Assembly (NCBI RefSeq): GCF_040819555.1 | Contig: NZ_CP161920.1 | Coordinates: forward strand, 2,789,001-2,853,000 | Source: Nitratireductor sp. GISD-1A_MAKvit | GTDB taxonomy: Bacteria; Pseudomonadota; Alphaproteobacteria; Rhizobiales; Rhizobiaceae | DNA: 64,000 nucleotides | Direction: 5' to 3' | In this document: positions 1-8,626 of the stretch, one piece after another | Layout of the letters: each line of letters starts with the position of its first letter | Numbering within the stretch: position 1 is the stretch's first letter | Notes under the pieces: model-generated | What the model saw: only the letters and a program-made list of their open reading frames with translations | Database searches by the model: none | Told to the model about the DNA's origin: nothing | Program-made: the position numbers and the translations under genes

Positions 1-569
1 CAGAGCGCGACCGGCTTCTGCCCACGGGCGACGTGACCGAGGGTGACGTCCTTCTGGGCCTCGCCTCCTCCGGTGTTCATTCCAACGGGTTTTCGCTCGT
101 ACGCCGCATCGTCTCCGATGCCGGTCTTGGCTGGGATGACAAGGCGCCGTTCGCGGCGGGCAAGACGTTGGGCGAAGCGCTGCTTGAGCCCACCCGCATC
201 TACGTCAAACCGGTCCTTGAAACGCTGAAGGCCGCCTGGGGGATCAAGGCGCTGGCCCATATCACCGGCGGCGGCTTCCCGGAAAATCTGCCACGCGTTC
301 TCCCCGATCATCTGGCTGCCGAGATCGACCTCGATGCCATCGATGTTCCTCAGGTCTTTTCGTGGCTCGCCAGAACGGGCGGGGTGGCCGAAAACGAGAT
401 GCTCTCCACCTTCAATTGCGGCATCGGCATGGTTGTGGCTGTTGCCGGCGATGAAGCGGCGCAGATCGCAGCACTCCTCCAGCAGGCGGGCGAGCATGTC
501 ACCATGCTTGGCCAGATCGTTCCGCGTCAGGCAGCCGGCGTCACCTATCGCGGTTCTCTCGGCCTATGA
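1..569 (+). CDS. purM: Phosphoribosylformylglycinamidine cyclo-ligase (AIR synthetase), 3' part only
   Basis: This enzyme makes aminoimidazole ribotide (AIR) from FGAM with ATP in purine synthesis. The gene enters from the left edge: the frame is open from base 3, so the N-terminus lies outside the window. What remains is about 188 residues of the C-terminal half of a PurM. It includes the [16 protein letters not shown] stretch, the [16 protein letters not shown] segment and the FNCGIGM motif. The stop TGA (567-569) overlaps the purN start ATG (566-568), so the two are translationally coupled. The purMN pair is the usual alphaproteobacterial arrangement. Family assignment is firm; only the 5' end is unseen. 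Confidence 0.95.
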   Translation, partial: ERDRLLPTGDVTEGDVLLGLASSGVHSNGFSLVRRIVSDAGLGWDDKAPFAAGKTLGEALLEPTRIYVKPVLETLKAAWGIKALAHITGGGFPENLPRVLPDHLAAEIDLDAIDVPQVFSWLARTGGVAENEMLSTFNCGIGMVVAVAGDEAAQIAALLQQAGEHVTMLGQIVPRQAAGVTYRGSLGL

Positions 570-1241
570 CGCGGCGAACACGCAAAAGGGTTGCGATCCT
601 GATTTCCGGGCGGGGCTCCAACATGGCCTCGCTCATCGCCGCCGCCATCGACCCGTCGTTTCCCGCCGAAATTGTAGGCGTGATCTCAAACCGCTCCGAC
701 GCGCGTGGGCTTGAGGTCGCCGCCACACACAGCATTCCCACCAGAGTGGTCTCATCGCGCGATTATGACGGGCGCGAAGCGCATGATGCAGCCATCCACG
801 CCGAACTCGTGGAACTGAAGGCCGAGATCGTCTGTCTGGCGGGCTATATGCGCCTTCTTTCTCCCGATTTCGTGAAAAAATGGAAAGGCCGGATGATCAA
901 CATCCACCCGGCTCTTTTGCCAAGCTTTCGCGGGCTCGATACCCATGCCCGTGCGCTGGCCAACGGCGTGCGTGTTCACGGATGCACCGTTCATTTCGTC
1001 ACGCCCGAGATGGACGAAGGTCCGATCATCGCTCAGGGCCGCCGTTCCCGTTCTCACCGACGATACGGAAGAAACGCTCGGCGAGCGGGTTCTCAGGGTC
1101 GAGCATCGGCTCTATCCCCTGGCGCTCCGCCTTCTTGCGGATGGCCGTGTGCGCATGTCCGATGGCGTCGCCGTCTTTTCCGGCGTCGAGGACGAACACC
1201 GCGACATCGCGATCGTTTCTCCCGGTGAACGCCGCGATTGA
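566..1241 (+). CDS. purN: Phosphoribosylglycinamide formyltransferase (GART), frameshifted as sequenced
   Basis: Transfers a formyl group from 10-formyl-THF to GAR in purine synthesis. The ATG at 566 overlaps the purM stop. The N-terminal part shows [12 protein letters not shown], the catalytic-loop sequence [15 protein letters not shown] and the MDEGPIIAQ region. After codon 157 the reading frame is lost at GGGCC (1036-1040). Dropping one G gives [18 protein letters not shown] and continues to a stop at 1241, for a normal 224-residue PurN. As read, translation runs to 1228 with an unrelated tail. The site is one of eleven GGCC expansions in this window, so I regard the gene as probably intact in the organism. 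Confidence 0.9.
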
Positions 1242-1274
1242 GGAAGACCCGTCACATCCCCTCTCACTGTCGTC

Positions 1275-1297
1275 ATCCTCGGACCTGATCCGAGGAT
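1275..1297. repeat. Palindromic repeat, 9-bp arms with 5-nt loop (copy 1)
   Basis: ATCCTCGGA (1275-1283) and TCCGAGGAT (1289-1297) are perfect inverted arms around CCTGA. It is preceded by GTC and followed by CCATGCCG. It has the same architecture as the unit at 1387-1409 with a different stem sequence, so stem changes are compensatory. Confidence 0.75.
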
Positions 1298-1386
1298 CCA
1301 TGCCGCAACGCCGGGGATAAACTCCGGCCTTCAAGAAACTGCCCACTTTTTCTCCCGCGCACCCCGTCACCCCCGCAACGGCATGG

Positions 1387-1409
1387 ATCCTATGGTCAAG
1401 CCATAGGAT
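1387..1409. repeat. Palindromic repeat, 9-bp arms with 5-nt loop (copy 2)
   Basis: ATCCTATGG (1387-1395) and CCATAGGAT (1401-1409) are perfect inverted arms around TCAAG. It is flanked by GCATGG and GACGACG. It matches the outline of the unit at 1275-1297: an ATCC...GGAT stem and a pentanucleotide loop. Confidence 0.75.
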
Positions 1410-1833
1410 GACGACGCCAATGCAGCGCGTTTCCCATTCACTATTCACCATTTACCATTCACTCCTTTTCCCCCACCCCCAAGACCTCCGCTACACTCGC
1501 CCCATCACCCCTGTCGGGAACCGGGTCCGGAGCCGGGGATCAGGAGGGGCGACGGCAGCCTCCCCCTCGGGTTCGGTGACCCGAGGCCTGTGAGGGCCCG
1601 CGAAAGGCCGGCGGCCGGCATCATGTCGGTTGCGGAAAAGCCGCTAGGGCAAAGTTTGCCCGAGTGACCGGTCGGCAGTCGGGACAGCGGCCGGCGGGGC
1701 GCGCTTTTCGCGCCACTTATTTCCCAACAGAGAGGCACGAAAAACGCGCCCCGTTTCCCGAACGATCCAGACCCCGGCGGCACCCCCGCGCGGCAACGAT
1801 GGAGCCTGCCCAACAATGCCCGCGCCACACCAT

Positions 1834-1893
1834 CCCGTCATCCCGGGCTTGACCCGGGACCCATTGGCAGAGCGTGCAGGAACACGGCCCGGT
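1834..1893. repeat. Dispersed intergenic repeat, copy A
   Basis: The unit runs CCCGTCATCCCGG-(variable)-CCGGGACCCATTGG and continues with CAGAGCGTGCAGG and CACGGCCCGGT. It shares nearly all of its 60 bases with the copy at 2028-2087, and its 5' part contains a CCCGGG...CCCGGG hairpin. Confidence 0.8.
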
Positions 1894-1940
1894 CCTCGCC
1901 CATGCTCCGTTTGAAGAATGCGCACCAACACCAAACGCCC

Positions 1941-1966
1941 CCTTCTCCCCGCGAGCGGGGAGAAGG
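1941..1966. repeat. REP-like palindrome with 12-bp arms
   Basis: CCTTCTCCCCGC (1941-1952) and GCGGGGAGAAGG (1955-1966) are perfect inverted arms separated by GA and followed by TGAGGATGAGGGG. From general knowledge, this CTTCTCCCC-type palindrome is a very common intergenic repeat in Mesorhizobium-like genomes. Confidence 0.8.
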
Positions 1967-2027
1967 TGAGGATGAGGGGCGAGCGCCGTCAGTGGCCATG
2001 ATGACAAAGGTGAAACGCTCACCCCAC

Positions 2028-2087
2028 CCCGTCATCCCGGACTTGACCCGGGACCCATTGGCAGAGCGTGCAGGGGCCCGGCCCGGT
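2028..2087. repeat. Dispersed intergenic repeat, copy B
   Basis: Near-identical to copy A (1834-1893), with GTCATCCCGGACTTGACCC, then GGGACCCATTGGCAGAGCG, then a slightly diverged GCAGGGGCCCGGCCCGGT end. Confidence 0.8.
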
Positions 2088-2139
2088 TTTCACCCCGGCA
2101 CCACCCGCCGCACCCTCTCCTTACACCGGGCACGCCTCT

Positions 2140-2178
2140 CAATGGGTCCCGGCTCTCGCTTCGCTCGGCCGGGATGAC
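2140..2178. repeat. Dispersed intergenic repeat, inverted partial copy
   Basis: Reads CAATGGGTCCCGG, then an inner palindrome-rich CTCTCGCTTCGCTCGG, then CCGGGATGACGAG. This is the reverse complement of the GTCATCCCGG...CCGGGACCCATTG core of copies A-C with a different centre. Confidence 0.75.
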
Positions 2179-2201
2179 GAGGGTGGATAGGTCACGCCAC
2201 A

Positions 2202-2267
2202 CCGTCATCCCGGAAGCCGCAGGCTATCCGGGACCCATTGGAAGAGCGTGCAGGAGCACGGCCCGGT
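2202..2267. repeat. Dispersed intergenic repeat, copy C
   Basis: Third direct copy of the unit. The stem centre is changed to GGAAGCCGCAGGCTATCC, while the flanking GTCATCC, GGGACCCATTGG, AGAGCGTGCAGG and CACGGCCCGGT blocks are kept. It abuts the 3' end of the molybdopterin oxidoreductase gene. Confidence 0.8.
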
Positions 2268-2269
2268 GC

Positions 2270-4373
2270 TTACAAAGCGCGCACCCAGACCTTCGTGTCA
2301 TGGAAGGCCGCGCCGCCATAGGGCGCGATGGAATCGGCACCCGTCAAAACATTGATGCCCTCGCCGCGCTCATGCGCGCTGTTCGGCCAGATGCCTTCGG
2401 CAATCACCACGCCGCGCCGCACTCCGTCGAAGAGCTTCACATGCAGAACCACCTCGCCACGCTGATTGCCGATTTCCACGCGATCGCCCACCTGCAGCCC
2501 AAGCTCCGCCGCATCATCCGGATGCAACATCAGTTCGGGCCGACCTTCCCGTTTCACCGAGCCCGGTGTCTCCGTAAAACTCGAATTGAGGAAAGTACGC
2601 GCCGGCGAGGTCGCCAGCCGGTAGGGATGCTCCGGATCCGCCACTTCGATGAAGTCCATGTGGTCGGGAAATTCCGGCATGCGTGCGTGCGGACCCTGCA
2701 GCCCGATGGAGGCCGGCGGACGGTTCGGCGCAGGCGTTCCCGTCCAGTCCGGGCGGAAACGGTATTTGCCGTCCGGATGACCGAAACCGCCGACGAAATG
2801 GGCGGTATCGAAATCCGGCTGCACATCGGCCCAGCGATCGGCCCTGAAGCTTTCGAACGTTCCAAGCCCTCGCTTCTTGAGCATGAATTCGACATGCTCG
2901 CGCGCCGTGAGACCGAAGCCCGGCTGGTCAGCGACGCCAAGACGTTTGGCAAGCTCCTCGATCACGAAAAGGTTTTCCCGCGCCGCGCCGGGCGCATCCA
3001 CCAGTTTGGGGCCAAGAATGATGTGCTGGTGACCGCCACCGCGATAAATGTCGTCATGTTCCAAAAACATCGTCGCCGGCAGAACCACATCGGCAAGCTT
3101 GGCCGTGTCGGTCATGAACTGCTCATGCACGCAGGTGAAAAGGTCCTCGCGCAAAAAGCCTTTTTTCACCAGCCGCTGTTCCGGGGCGATGTTGGCAGGA
3201 TTGGTGTTCTGGATCAAAAGGGGCCGTGACGGGTGGGCCCCCATGCAGGGCCTCCGCATCGTTGGTCAGGACGCGCCCGATCTGCGCCTGATCGAGCGAA
3301 CGGATGGACGGATCCCGCAGCGCACTGCCCTCGATCTGCGACTTGTCGAGGCGGAAGATGCCGGAATTGGAGTGAAACGCCCCTCCGCCCTCATATTGCC
3401 AGCAGCCGGTGACGGCGGCGATGGAAAGGGCGGCATGCATGTTCACAACGCCATTGCGATTGCGCGTGAAACCATAGCCCAGCCGGAAAAAGGTGCGCTT
3501 GGTCTCGCCCACCAGTCTCGCAAAACTCTCAATTTCCTCAACCGAAAGGCCCGTGATGGCGGACGCCCATTGGGGCGTGCGGGTCTTGAGATGCGCCTCG
3601 AGCCCCCGGGGATCGTCCGTATACTTGTCGAGAAACGCCCAGTCGGCCAGACCATCGCGGAAAAGGACATGCATGACCGCGCAGGCAAGGGCCGCGTCCG
3701 TGCCCGGCTTCAAAACGAGGCCGAGATCGGCCTGTTTCATTGTCGCATTGTCATAGACATCGATGACGACGATCTTCGCGCCGCGCTCCTTGCGCGCCCT
3801 GATCGCGTGGGTCATCACATTGACCTGGGTCGCAACGGCATTGGTGCCCCAGATCACCACGCAGTCGGACTTTGCCATCTCGCGTGGATCGGGCCCGCGC
3901 AGATCGCCCGTTCCCATGACGAATCCGGTCCAGGCGGCATTGGTGCAGACCGTGCCGAAAAAGCCGGAATAGCGCTTGGCGTGGCGCAGTCGATCGATGG
4001 AATCGCGCTGCACCAGCCCCATGGTTCCGGCATAATAATAGGGCCAGACCGTCTCCGTCCCGTATTTTTCCTCCGCTTTCAGGAAGGCTTCTGCGACGCG
4101 GTCGAGCGCGGCTTCCCAGCTCGCCTCCTTCCACTGCCCCTCACCTTTCGCTCCGGAACGGACCAGCGGCTTAAGCAGGCGGTCGGGGTGGTTGATGCGT
4201 TCCGCATAGCGGGCAACCTTGGCGCAGATCACACCGGCGGTGTAGCTGTTTTCCTTGGCGCCATGAACGCGGCCGATGCGACCGTCCTTCACCTCGACAT
4301 CGAGCGCACAGGTCGATGGACAGTCATGCGGACAGGCCGAATGGCCGATATGGATGTTTGCGTGTGTGTTCAT
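2270..4373 (-). CDS. Molybdopterin (bis-MGD) oxidoreductase, frameshifted as sequenced
   Basis: A large catalytic subunit of the DMSO reductase/formate dehydrogenase superfamily; the substrate cannot be read from sequence. It starts at 4373. The N-terminus carries a [4Fe-4S] cluster motif with Cys14, Cys18, Cys22 and Cys50. The first 390 or so residues are the cofactor-binding core. The downstream part has the LADVVLPATMFLEHDD segment and the C-terminal molydopterin-dinucleotide domain. The frame breaks at GGGGCC (3220-3225): removing one base joins GGPPVTA to LLIQNTNPANIAPE and gives a 700-residue protein with no other defect. It is divergent from rlmJ and ends beside the repeat cluster. No small electron-transfer subunit gene is adjacent. 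Confidence 0.85.
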
Positions 4374-4457
4374 GGCGAGAACACTAGCGATTTTCTGTGC
4401 GGACGCGTAGAGGCAATCAGCAGAAATTCAGATACAGGCATCATCGAAGCGGGAACC

Positions 4458-5306
4458 ATGAATTATCGCCACGCCTATCATGCCGGAAACTTTGCCGATG
4501 TGGTCAAGCATGCCATTCTGGCCCGCATCGTCGAATATCTGAAGCGCAAGGATAAGGCTTTCCGTGTCATCGACACCCATGCGGGCATCGGACTTTACGA
4601 CCTGACTTCGGAAGAAGCGCAGAAAACCGGTGAATGGCGCGACGGAATCGGCCGTCTGGTCGAGACTTCCCTCGATGAGAAAACATCAAGACTTTTGAAT
4701 CCCTTGCTGGAAGCGGTTCACAAAGAGAATCAGGGTCCGGGCATCCAGCATTATCCGGGATCACCCCGCCTCGCCCGCCATCTTCTGCGCAAGCAGGATC
4801 GCCTGACAGCCATAGAACTGCACCCACAGGATGCCGCGCGGTTGAAAGAAATTTTCGCCGGCGATTTCCAGACACGGGTCATCGAACTCGATGGCTGGCT
4901 GGCGCTGGGCGCGCATCTGCCGCCGAAGGAAAAGCGCGGACTGGTGCTGATCGACCCGCCCTTCGAAGAGGAAGACGAATTCGGACGGATTGTCACGAAG
5001 CTCGAAAAGGCACACCGTCGCTGGCCGGGCGGCATCTATGCGGTCTGGTATCCGATCAAGAACCATGACGCGGTTCAGGCTTTCCGCAGACGCCTTGCCG
5101 AAAGCAGCATTGCCGATGTGATCGACATCCGTCTCGAATTGCGCGCGCCCTCCAGTGAACAGCGCCTCGACGGGACCGGCATGATCGTGGTCAATCCACC
5201 TTTCGTGCTGCGCGAGGAGATGGAAACGCTGCTTCCGGTTCTTGCCGGCGTTCTCGGCGAAGAGGGCATGGGGCGCTGGGCACTCGAAAGGCTTACGGCA
5301 GAATAG
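4458..5306 (+). CDS. rlmJ: 23S rRNA (adenine(2030)-N6)-methyltransferase
   Basis: SAM-dependent enzyme that methylates A2030 of 23S rRNA. The protein is 282 residues. It begins with the family hallmark NYRHAYHAGNFADVVKH, has the SAM-binding VIDTHAGIGLYDL segment (residues 37-49) and the N6-methyltransferase motif DPPF at 166-169. I chose ATG 4458 because family homology begins exactly there, although the frame stays open far upstream over the antisense of the preceding gene. Transcribed divergently from the molybdopterin oxidoreductase, with only 84 bases between the starts. Confidence 0.93.
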   Translation: MNYRHAYHAGNFADVVKHAILARIVEYLKRKDKAFRVIDTHAGIGLYDLTSEEAQKTGEWRDGIGRLVETSLDEKTSRLLNPLLEAVHKENQGPGIQHYPGSPRLARHLLRKQDRLTAIELHPQDAARLKEIFAGDFQTRVIELDGWLALGAHLPPKEKRGLVLIDPPFEEEDEFGRIVTKLEKAHRRWPGGIYAVWYPIKNHDAVQAFRRRLAESSIADVIDIRLELRAPSSEQRLDGTGMIVVNPPFVLREEMETLLPVLAGVLGEEGMGRWALERLTAE

Positions 5307-5385
5307 CATGGCCGTGCTTGACCCAAACCGCGCACTGGCGCAAAACTTCAACCCACCGCACCGCAACAATCCGGGAGACAGACCT

Positions 5386-5805
5386 ATGGCGCGCTTTTTG
5401 GCTCTTGCAGCCGGCCTCACCGCATCATTCCTTTCGATGCAGGCGCAAGCGGCCGATCCGGTCATGGGCGCTTATGGCGATGTCTGCGCGGATGCGCGCG
5501 TTCATTCGACCATCCAGAAGCGTTTCCGGCATCAGGTCACCCATGTGCCGAACTTGGCCGACGTCGACATCGTCGATTTCTACGGATCCTACCAGACCCG
5601 CTACAGCCCGTCTTCCCATGACAGCCCGATCGAGCGGCGCTATTGCCGCGCCACGGCGCGCCTGTCCGATGGGCGTGACCGCACGATCTGGTATCTGATC
5701 GAATACGGTCAGGGCTTTGCCGGCCTCGGCAACAATGTGGAGTTCTGCGTTTCCGGCTTCGACCGCTGGAACGTCTATGACGGCCACTGCCGCGTGCTGC
5801 GGTAG
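5386..5805 (+). CDS. Secreted four-cysteine protein of unknown function
   Basis: 139 residues with a clear signal peptide (hydrophobic core, cleavage after AQA at residue 22). The mature part of about 117 residues has four cysteines (34, 87, 121, 135), suggesting two disulfides in the periplasm. It is rich in aromatic and charged residues (ERRYCRATARLSDGRDRTIWYLIEYGQGF in two blocks). I do not recognise a named family. It looks like a small conserved periplasmic protein. Start at ATG 5386, preceded by GGGAGA. It lies 80 bases after rlmJ and just before the RNase T2 gene, possibly as one unit. Confidence 0.75.
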   Translation: MARFLALAAGLTASFLSMQAQAADPVMGAYGDVCADARVHSTIQKRFRHQVTHVPNLADVDIVDFYGSYQTRYSPSSHDSPIERRYCRATARLSDGRDRTIWYLIEYGQGFAGLGNNVEFCVSGFDRWNVYDGHCRVLR

Positions 5806-5828
5806 AAGATACGAATTCGGGGCAAATA

Positions 5829-6497
5829 ATGTGTTTGGCAAAGCGGCTTTGTGCCGCCCTTCTGGCGTGTCTTGCGGCATCTCCTCTCCCGGCGTTTGCC
5901 GGAAAACGCGGCGCACCGGCGGGTGAGTTCGATTTCTATGTGCTGTCTCTCAGCTGGTCGCCCAGCTACTGCGCCGCCGAAGGCGCGGAAGCAAACCGGC
6001 AGCAATGCGGGCGCGAGCGGCCCTATGCCTTCGTGGTTCACGGGCTGTGGCCGCAATATGAGAAGAGCTACCCGGAATATTGCCGCTCGAAGCGCCCGCA
6101 GCGCGTGCCCGATGCGCTGGTGGACCAATACCGCGACATCATGCCTTCAGCCGGCCTGATGGGCCACCAATGGCGCAAGCACGGCATGTGCACGGGATTT
6201 GCGCAGAAGGACTATTTCGCTCTTTCCCGCAAGGCGCGTGAACGCGTGGAGACCCCGGCCGAGTTTCGGAGGCTGACCAAACCGGAGATGGTTTCGCCAG
6301 AACACGTCGAAGAGGCTTTCCTGGAGGCCAATCCGGACCTGCCGAAAGACGCCATCGCCGTCACCTGCGACAAACGCTATCTGCGTGAGGTGCGCATTTG
6401 CATGACAAAGGATCTGGAGTTCCGGTCCTGCAAGGCGGTCGACCGAAAGGATTGCCGGCGCGAACGGGTTCTCATGCCACCGGCCAGAGGCGGATAA
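5829..6497 (+). CDS. Ribonuclease T2 family protein (RNase I-like), secreted
   Basis: Periplasmic or secreted endoribonuclease that cleaves RNA through 2',3'-cyclic phosphates. It has 222 residues with a signal peptide ending near AFA (residue 24). Both catalytic blocks are visible: FVVHGLWPQ at 68-76 (His71) and HQWRKHG at 113-119 (His113, Lys117, His118). The many cysteines fit the disulfide-rich T2 fold. In block 2 the usual Glu before Trp is Gln (HQW instead of HEW), a difference worth noting because that acidic residue aids catalysis in characterised members. Followed by a bidirectional terminator. Confidence 0.9.
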   Translation: MCLAKRLCAALLACLAASPLPAFAGKRGAPAGEFDFYVLSLSWSPSYCAAEGAEANRQQCGRERPYAFVVHGLWPQYEKSYPEYCRSKRPQRVPDALVDQYRDIMPSAGLMGHQWRKHGMCTGFAQKDYFALSRKARERVETPAEFRRLTKPEMVSPEHVEEAFLEANPDLPKDAIAVTCDKRYLREVRICMTKDLEFRSCKAVDRKDCRRERVLMPPARGG

Positions 6498-6500
6498 AGA

Positions 6501-6527
6501 AAAAGCCGGACACGGGGCCCGGCTTTT
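6501..6527. terminator. Bidirectional rho-independent terminator
   Basis: AAAAGCCGG (6501-6509) pairs with CCGGCTTTT (6519-6527) around a 9-nt loop. A-tract before and T-tract after serve both the RNase T2 gene (plus) and the outer membrane protein gene (minus), which converge here. Confidence 0.85.
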
Positions 6528-6549
6528 CCGTTTCAGTCTGTCGTTTCGA

Positions 6550-7221
6550 TCAGAACTGCATACCAAGGCCGAACATGACCTTGTTGGAGCTGTCGCTGAC
6601 GTCCTGCGCACCACTACCGGTGTTGAACGTTTCATCACCGAACTTGGTGTAGCGATACTCGACGCGACCGAAAACCTTGTCGGTCAGCTTGGCATCAACG
6701 CCAGCACCGGCCGTCCAGCCGAGCATGGTGTTGGTGTCGGAACCGGCAGCGTCGGTGAGCTTCAGACGCTGAGCCGCGCCACCGGCCGTACCGTAGATGA
6801 GGATGTTGTCGGTTGCGGCAACACCCATGCGGGCGCGCAGCGTACCGTCAATGCCGTGCTTGGATTCGACACCGGCATTGGTGCCCTTCATGGCATTGTA
6901 ACCGACATCGCCTTCAACACCGTAGACAAAGCTGCCGGACTGCCAGTTCCAGCCGGCAAAACCGTTGCCGACGAAACCGTCCGTGTCGATGTCATTGCCC
7001 GGGGCCGGCTGATTGGCGGCGGTTTCACCAGAGAAACCGTAGCCCAGCGCGATACCGGCATAGCCACCTTCCCAATTGTTGATCGGGGTGGAAATCACCG
7101 GAGCGGCAGGCGGTGCGGGCGGCTGCTCCATCACTGCATCAGCTGCCTGGGCGGACCCGGCTGCTGCAACAAATCCAACGGCTGCGGCCGCAGACAGAAT
7201 TACATTCTTATGGGCTTTCAT
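6550..7221 (-). CDS. Outer membrane beta-barrel protein, Omp25/Omp31 family
   Basis: A small surface beta-barrel of the type abundant in Brucella and rhizobial outer membranes. It has 223 residues with a signal peptide cleaved after AQA (about residue 26). A proline-rich linker follows, then alternating amphipathic strands (WEGGYAGIALGYGF, YGVEGDVGYN, LRARMGVAATDNILIYG). The GRVEYRYTKFG strand and the terminal phenylalanine (GLGMQF) are typical of BAM substrates. Its terminator is shared with the convergent RNase T2 gene. Identification is at family level; a specific orthologue cannot be assigned. Confidence 0.9.
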   Translation of the reverse strand: MKAHKNVILSAAAAVGFVAAAGSAQAADAVMEQPPAPPAAPVISTPINNWEGGYAGIALGYGFSGETAANQPAPGNDIDTDGFVGNGFAGWNWQSGSFVYGVEGDVGYNAMKGTNAGVESKHGIDGTLRARMGVAATDNILIYGTAGGAAQRLKLTDAAGSDTNTMLGWTAGAGVDAKLTDKVFGRVEYRYTKFGDETFNTGSGAQDVSDSSNKVMFGLGMQF

Positions 7222-7435
7222 GGTCCATACTCCTTAAGCCACTAGCATTCCATTAGCTGTGGGTGCCCCTCTTGGCATCATGCCCTTCAAACGCACCACG
7301 CAGGCGAAACCGACCTCTTGGGAGGAAGCGGTCCGATTTCGCATGAGACCTATCTGGGCGCGAAATGAGGCCGAACGTGCCCGAAAAATGGGTCATTCAG
7401 GGGCGCCAATGAGGCGGAAAATTGACGTTGCAGAT

Positions 7436-7450
7436 TCGCAACAATTGCGA
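7436..7450. promoter_or_regulatory. Perfect dyad upstream of the antiporter gene
   Basis: TCGCAA (7436-7441) and TTGCGA (7445-7450) are inverted arms separated by CAA, 69 bases before the antiporter start and between two divergent genes. Position and symmetry suggest a regulator site; no known consensus is claimed. Confidence 0.35.
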
Positions 7451-7518
7451 CCTTGGCCTTGGAGAGAGAAGCGAAACACCTATATTCGTCCCGCCTGATC
7501 AACCCCAAGAGGATATCG

Positions 7519-8460
7519 ATGTTCACAAGCCTGCTCATCCTTGCTGCCGGTGTTTCCCTTCTGGTTCTGGCCGGCGAAATTTTCGTCAAGGGAGCGGTTG
7601 GTCTCGCGGAAAATCTGGGAGTATCGCCACTTATTATCGGCCTGACCGTCGTTGCGTTCGGAACATCGGCTCCAGAGCTGGTCACGTCCATAAAGGCAGC
7701 GCTGTCCGGGGCGCCGGGACTGGCCGTGGGCAATGTGGTTGGTTCGAACATCGCCAATGTCCTTCTGGTCCTCGGCCTGCCGGCGCTCATTTACCCCATT
7801 GTTGCGAACGGCCAGGGTCTGCGCCGCAATCTTGTCGCCATGCTCGTTTCCACCGCAATCTTCATGTGGATGCTGACAGGTGGCGTGCTCACCCGGTTCG
7901 AAGGAGCGATCCTTTTCGCTGGTCTTTGTGCCTTCATCGCATGGCAGGCCCGCGACGCAATTCAGGGCAAGGTTTCGGCCGATCACGACTTCCACGAGGA
8001 TGTCGGCGATACTCCGCATGACCGCAGAAGGATCGCGCTTTTTCTGATAGCCGGTGTGATCGGATTGCCGATTGCAGCACATCTGACGGTGACGGGTGCG
8101 GTACGGATCGCCGAAAGTTTTGGAGTGAGCGATGCGGTGATCGGCCTGACCGTTGTGGCCATCGGCACTTCGCTTCCCGAACTCGCGACAAGCCTTGCAG
8201 CTGCCCTCAAACGCCATTCGACCGTGGCATTGGGCAACATCGTTGGCTCGAACATATTCAACATCGCCTGCATCATGGGCCTGACTGCGTTGATCACACC
8301 GATTGCGGTCGATCCCCGCATTGTCTCGGTCGACATGTGGGTGATGCTGGGTGCGGCAATGGTTCTGGCTCTTCTCGGATTCCTTCGGATCGTATCCGGC
8401 AAGATCATGGGTGGCGCAATGCTCGCGGGGTTTGCTGGCTACGTAGCAGCGGTTTTCTGA
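7519..8460 (+). CDS. Calcium/sodium antiporter (CaCA family, YrbG-like)
   Basis: Inner-membrane cation exchanger of 313 residues with about ten hydrophobic segments. The two inverted alpha-repeats of the CaCA superfamily are clear: SPLIIGLTVVAFGTSAPEL in the N-half and DAVIGLTVVAIGTSLPEL in the C-half. Each is followed by a GNVVGSNIANV or GNIVGSNIFNI segment. These acidic/Ser/Asn residues form the ion sites. A cytoplasmic acidic loop (HDFHEDVGD) lies between the halves. The upstream-extended frame lacks homology, so ATG 7519 (after AAGAGGATATCG) is taken as the start. Monocistronic. Confidence 0.92.
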   Translation: MFTSLLILAAGVSLLVLAGEIFVKGAVGLAENLGVSPLIIGLTVVAFGTSAPELVTSIKAALSGAPGLAVGNVVGSNIANVLLVLGLPALIYPIVANGQGLRRNLVAMLVSTAIFMWMLTGGVLTRFEGAILFAGLCAFIAWQARDAIQGKVSADHDFHEDVGDTPHDRRRIALFLIAGVIGLPIAAHLTVTGAVRIAESFGVSDAVIGLTVVAIGTSLPELATSLAAALKRHSTVALGNIVGSNIFNIACIMGLTALITPIAVDPRIVSVDMWVMLGAAMVLALLGFLRIVSGKIMGGAMLAGFAGYVAAVF

Positions 8461-8626
8461 TGCAACGGGAGGACACGGCACGGCGTCCACCAGCCGCGTG
8501 TCAGGAATGAACGATCCTGCGCTGCATGGACTTGGACCCGCCTGATATTGGGCTTAAACAGCATCGTGGAGTTCGATGACTCATGTCGTCGCGATTCGCA
8601 GCTGGGTGAAACAAGGCAGGCGTGAC

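Larger units (their letters stand above)
1242..2269. other. Gene-free 1-kb spacer made of dispersed palindromic repeats
   Basis: No reading frame here resembles a protein. The spacer between purN and the convergent molybdopterin oxidoreductase holds several intergenic repeat units, listed separately. It also has a short tandem CATTCAC/CATTTACC-like tract near 1433-1465. Such repeats are common in rhizobial intergenic DNA. Confidence 0.7.

Noticed and set aside
1834..2267. CRISPR-like array
   Set aside because: The repeats are few, unevenly spaced, partly inverted and diverged in their centres; no cas genes are present. They are dispersed palindromic elements.
3048..4457. Long open frame antisense to the molybdopterin oxidoreductase and continuous with rlmJ
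   Set aside because: GC-rich third-position bias keeps the opposite strand open. RlmJ homology begins exactly at 4458, and the upstream part matches no family.
7480..8490. 336-codon open frame opposite the Ca2+/Na+ antiporter
   Set aside because: The plus strand encodes a full CaCA protein with both alpha-repeats. The minus-strand product is a His/Arg/Cys-rich shadow without family features.
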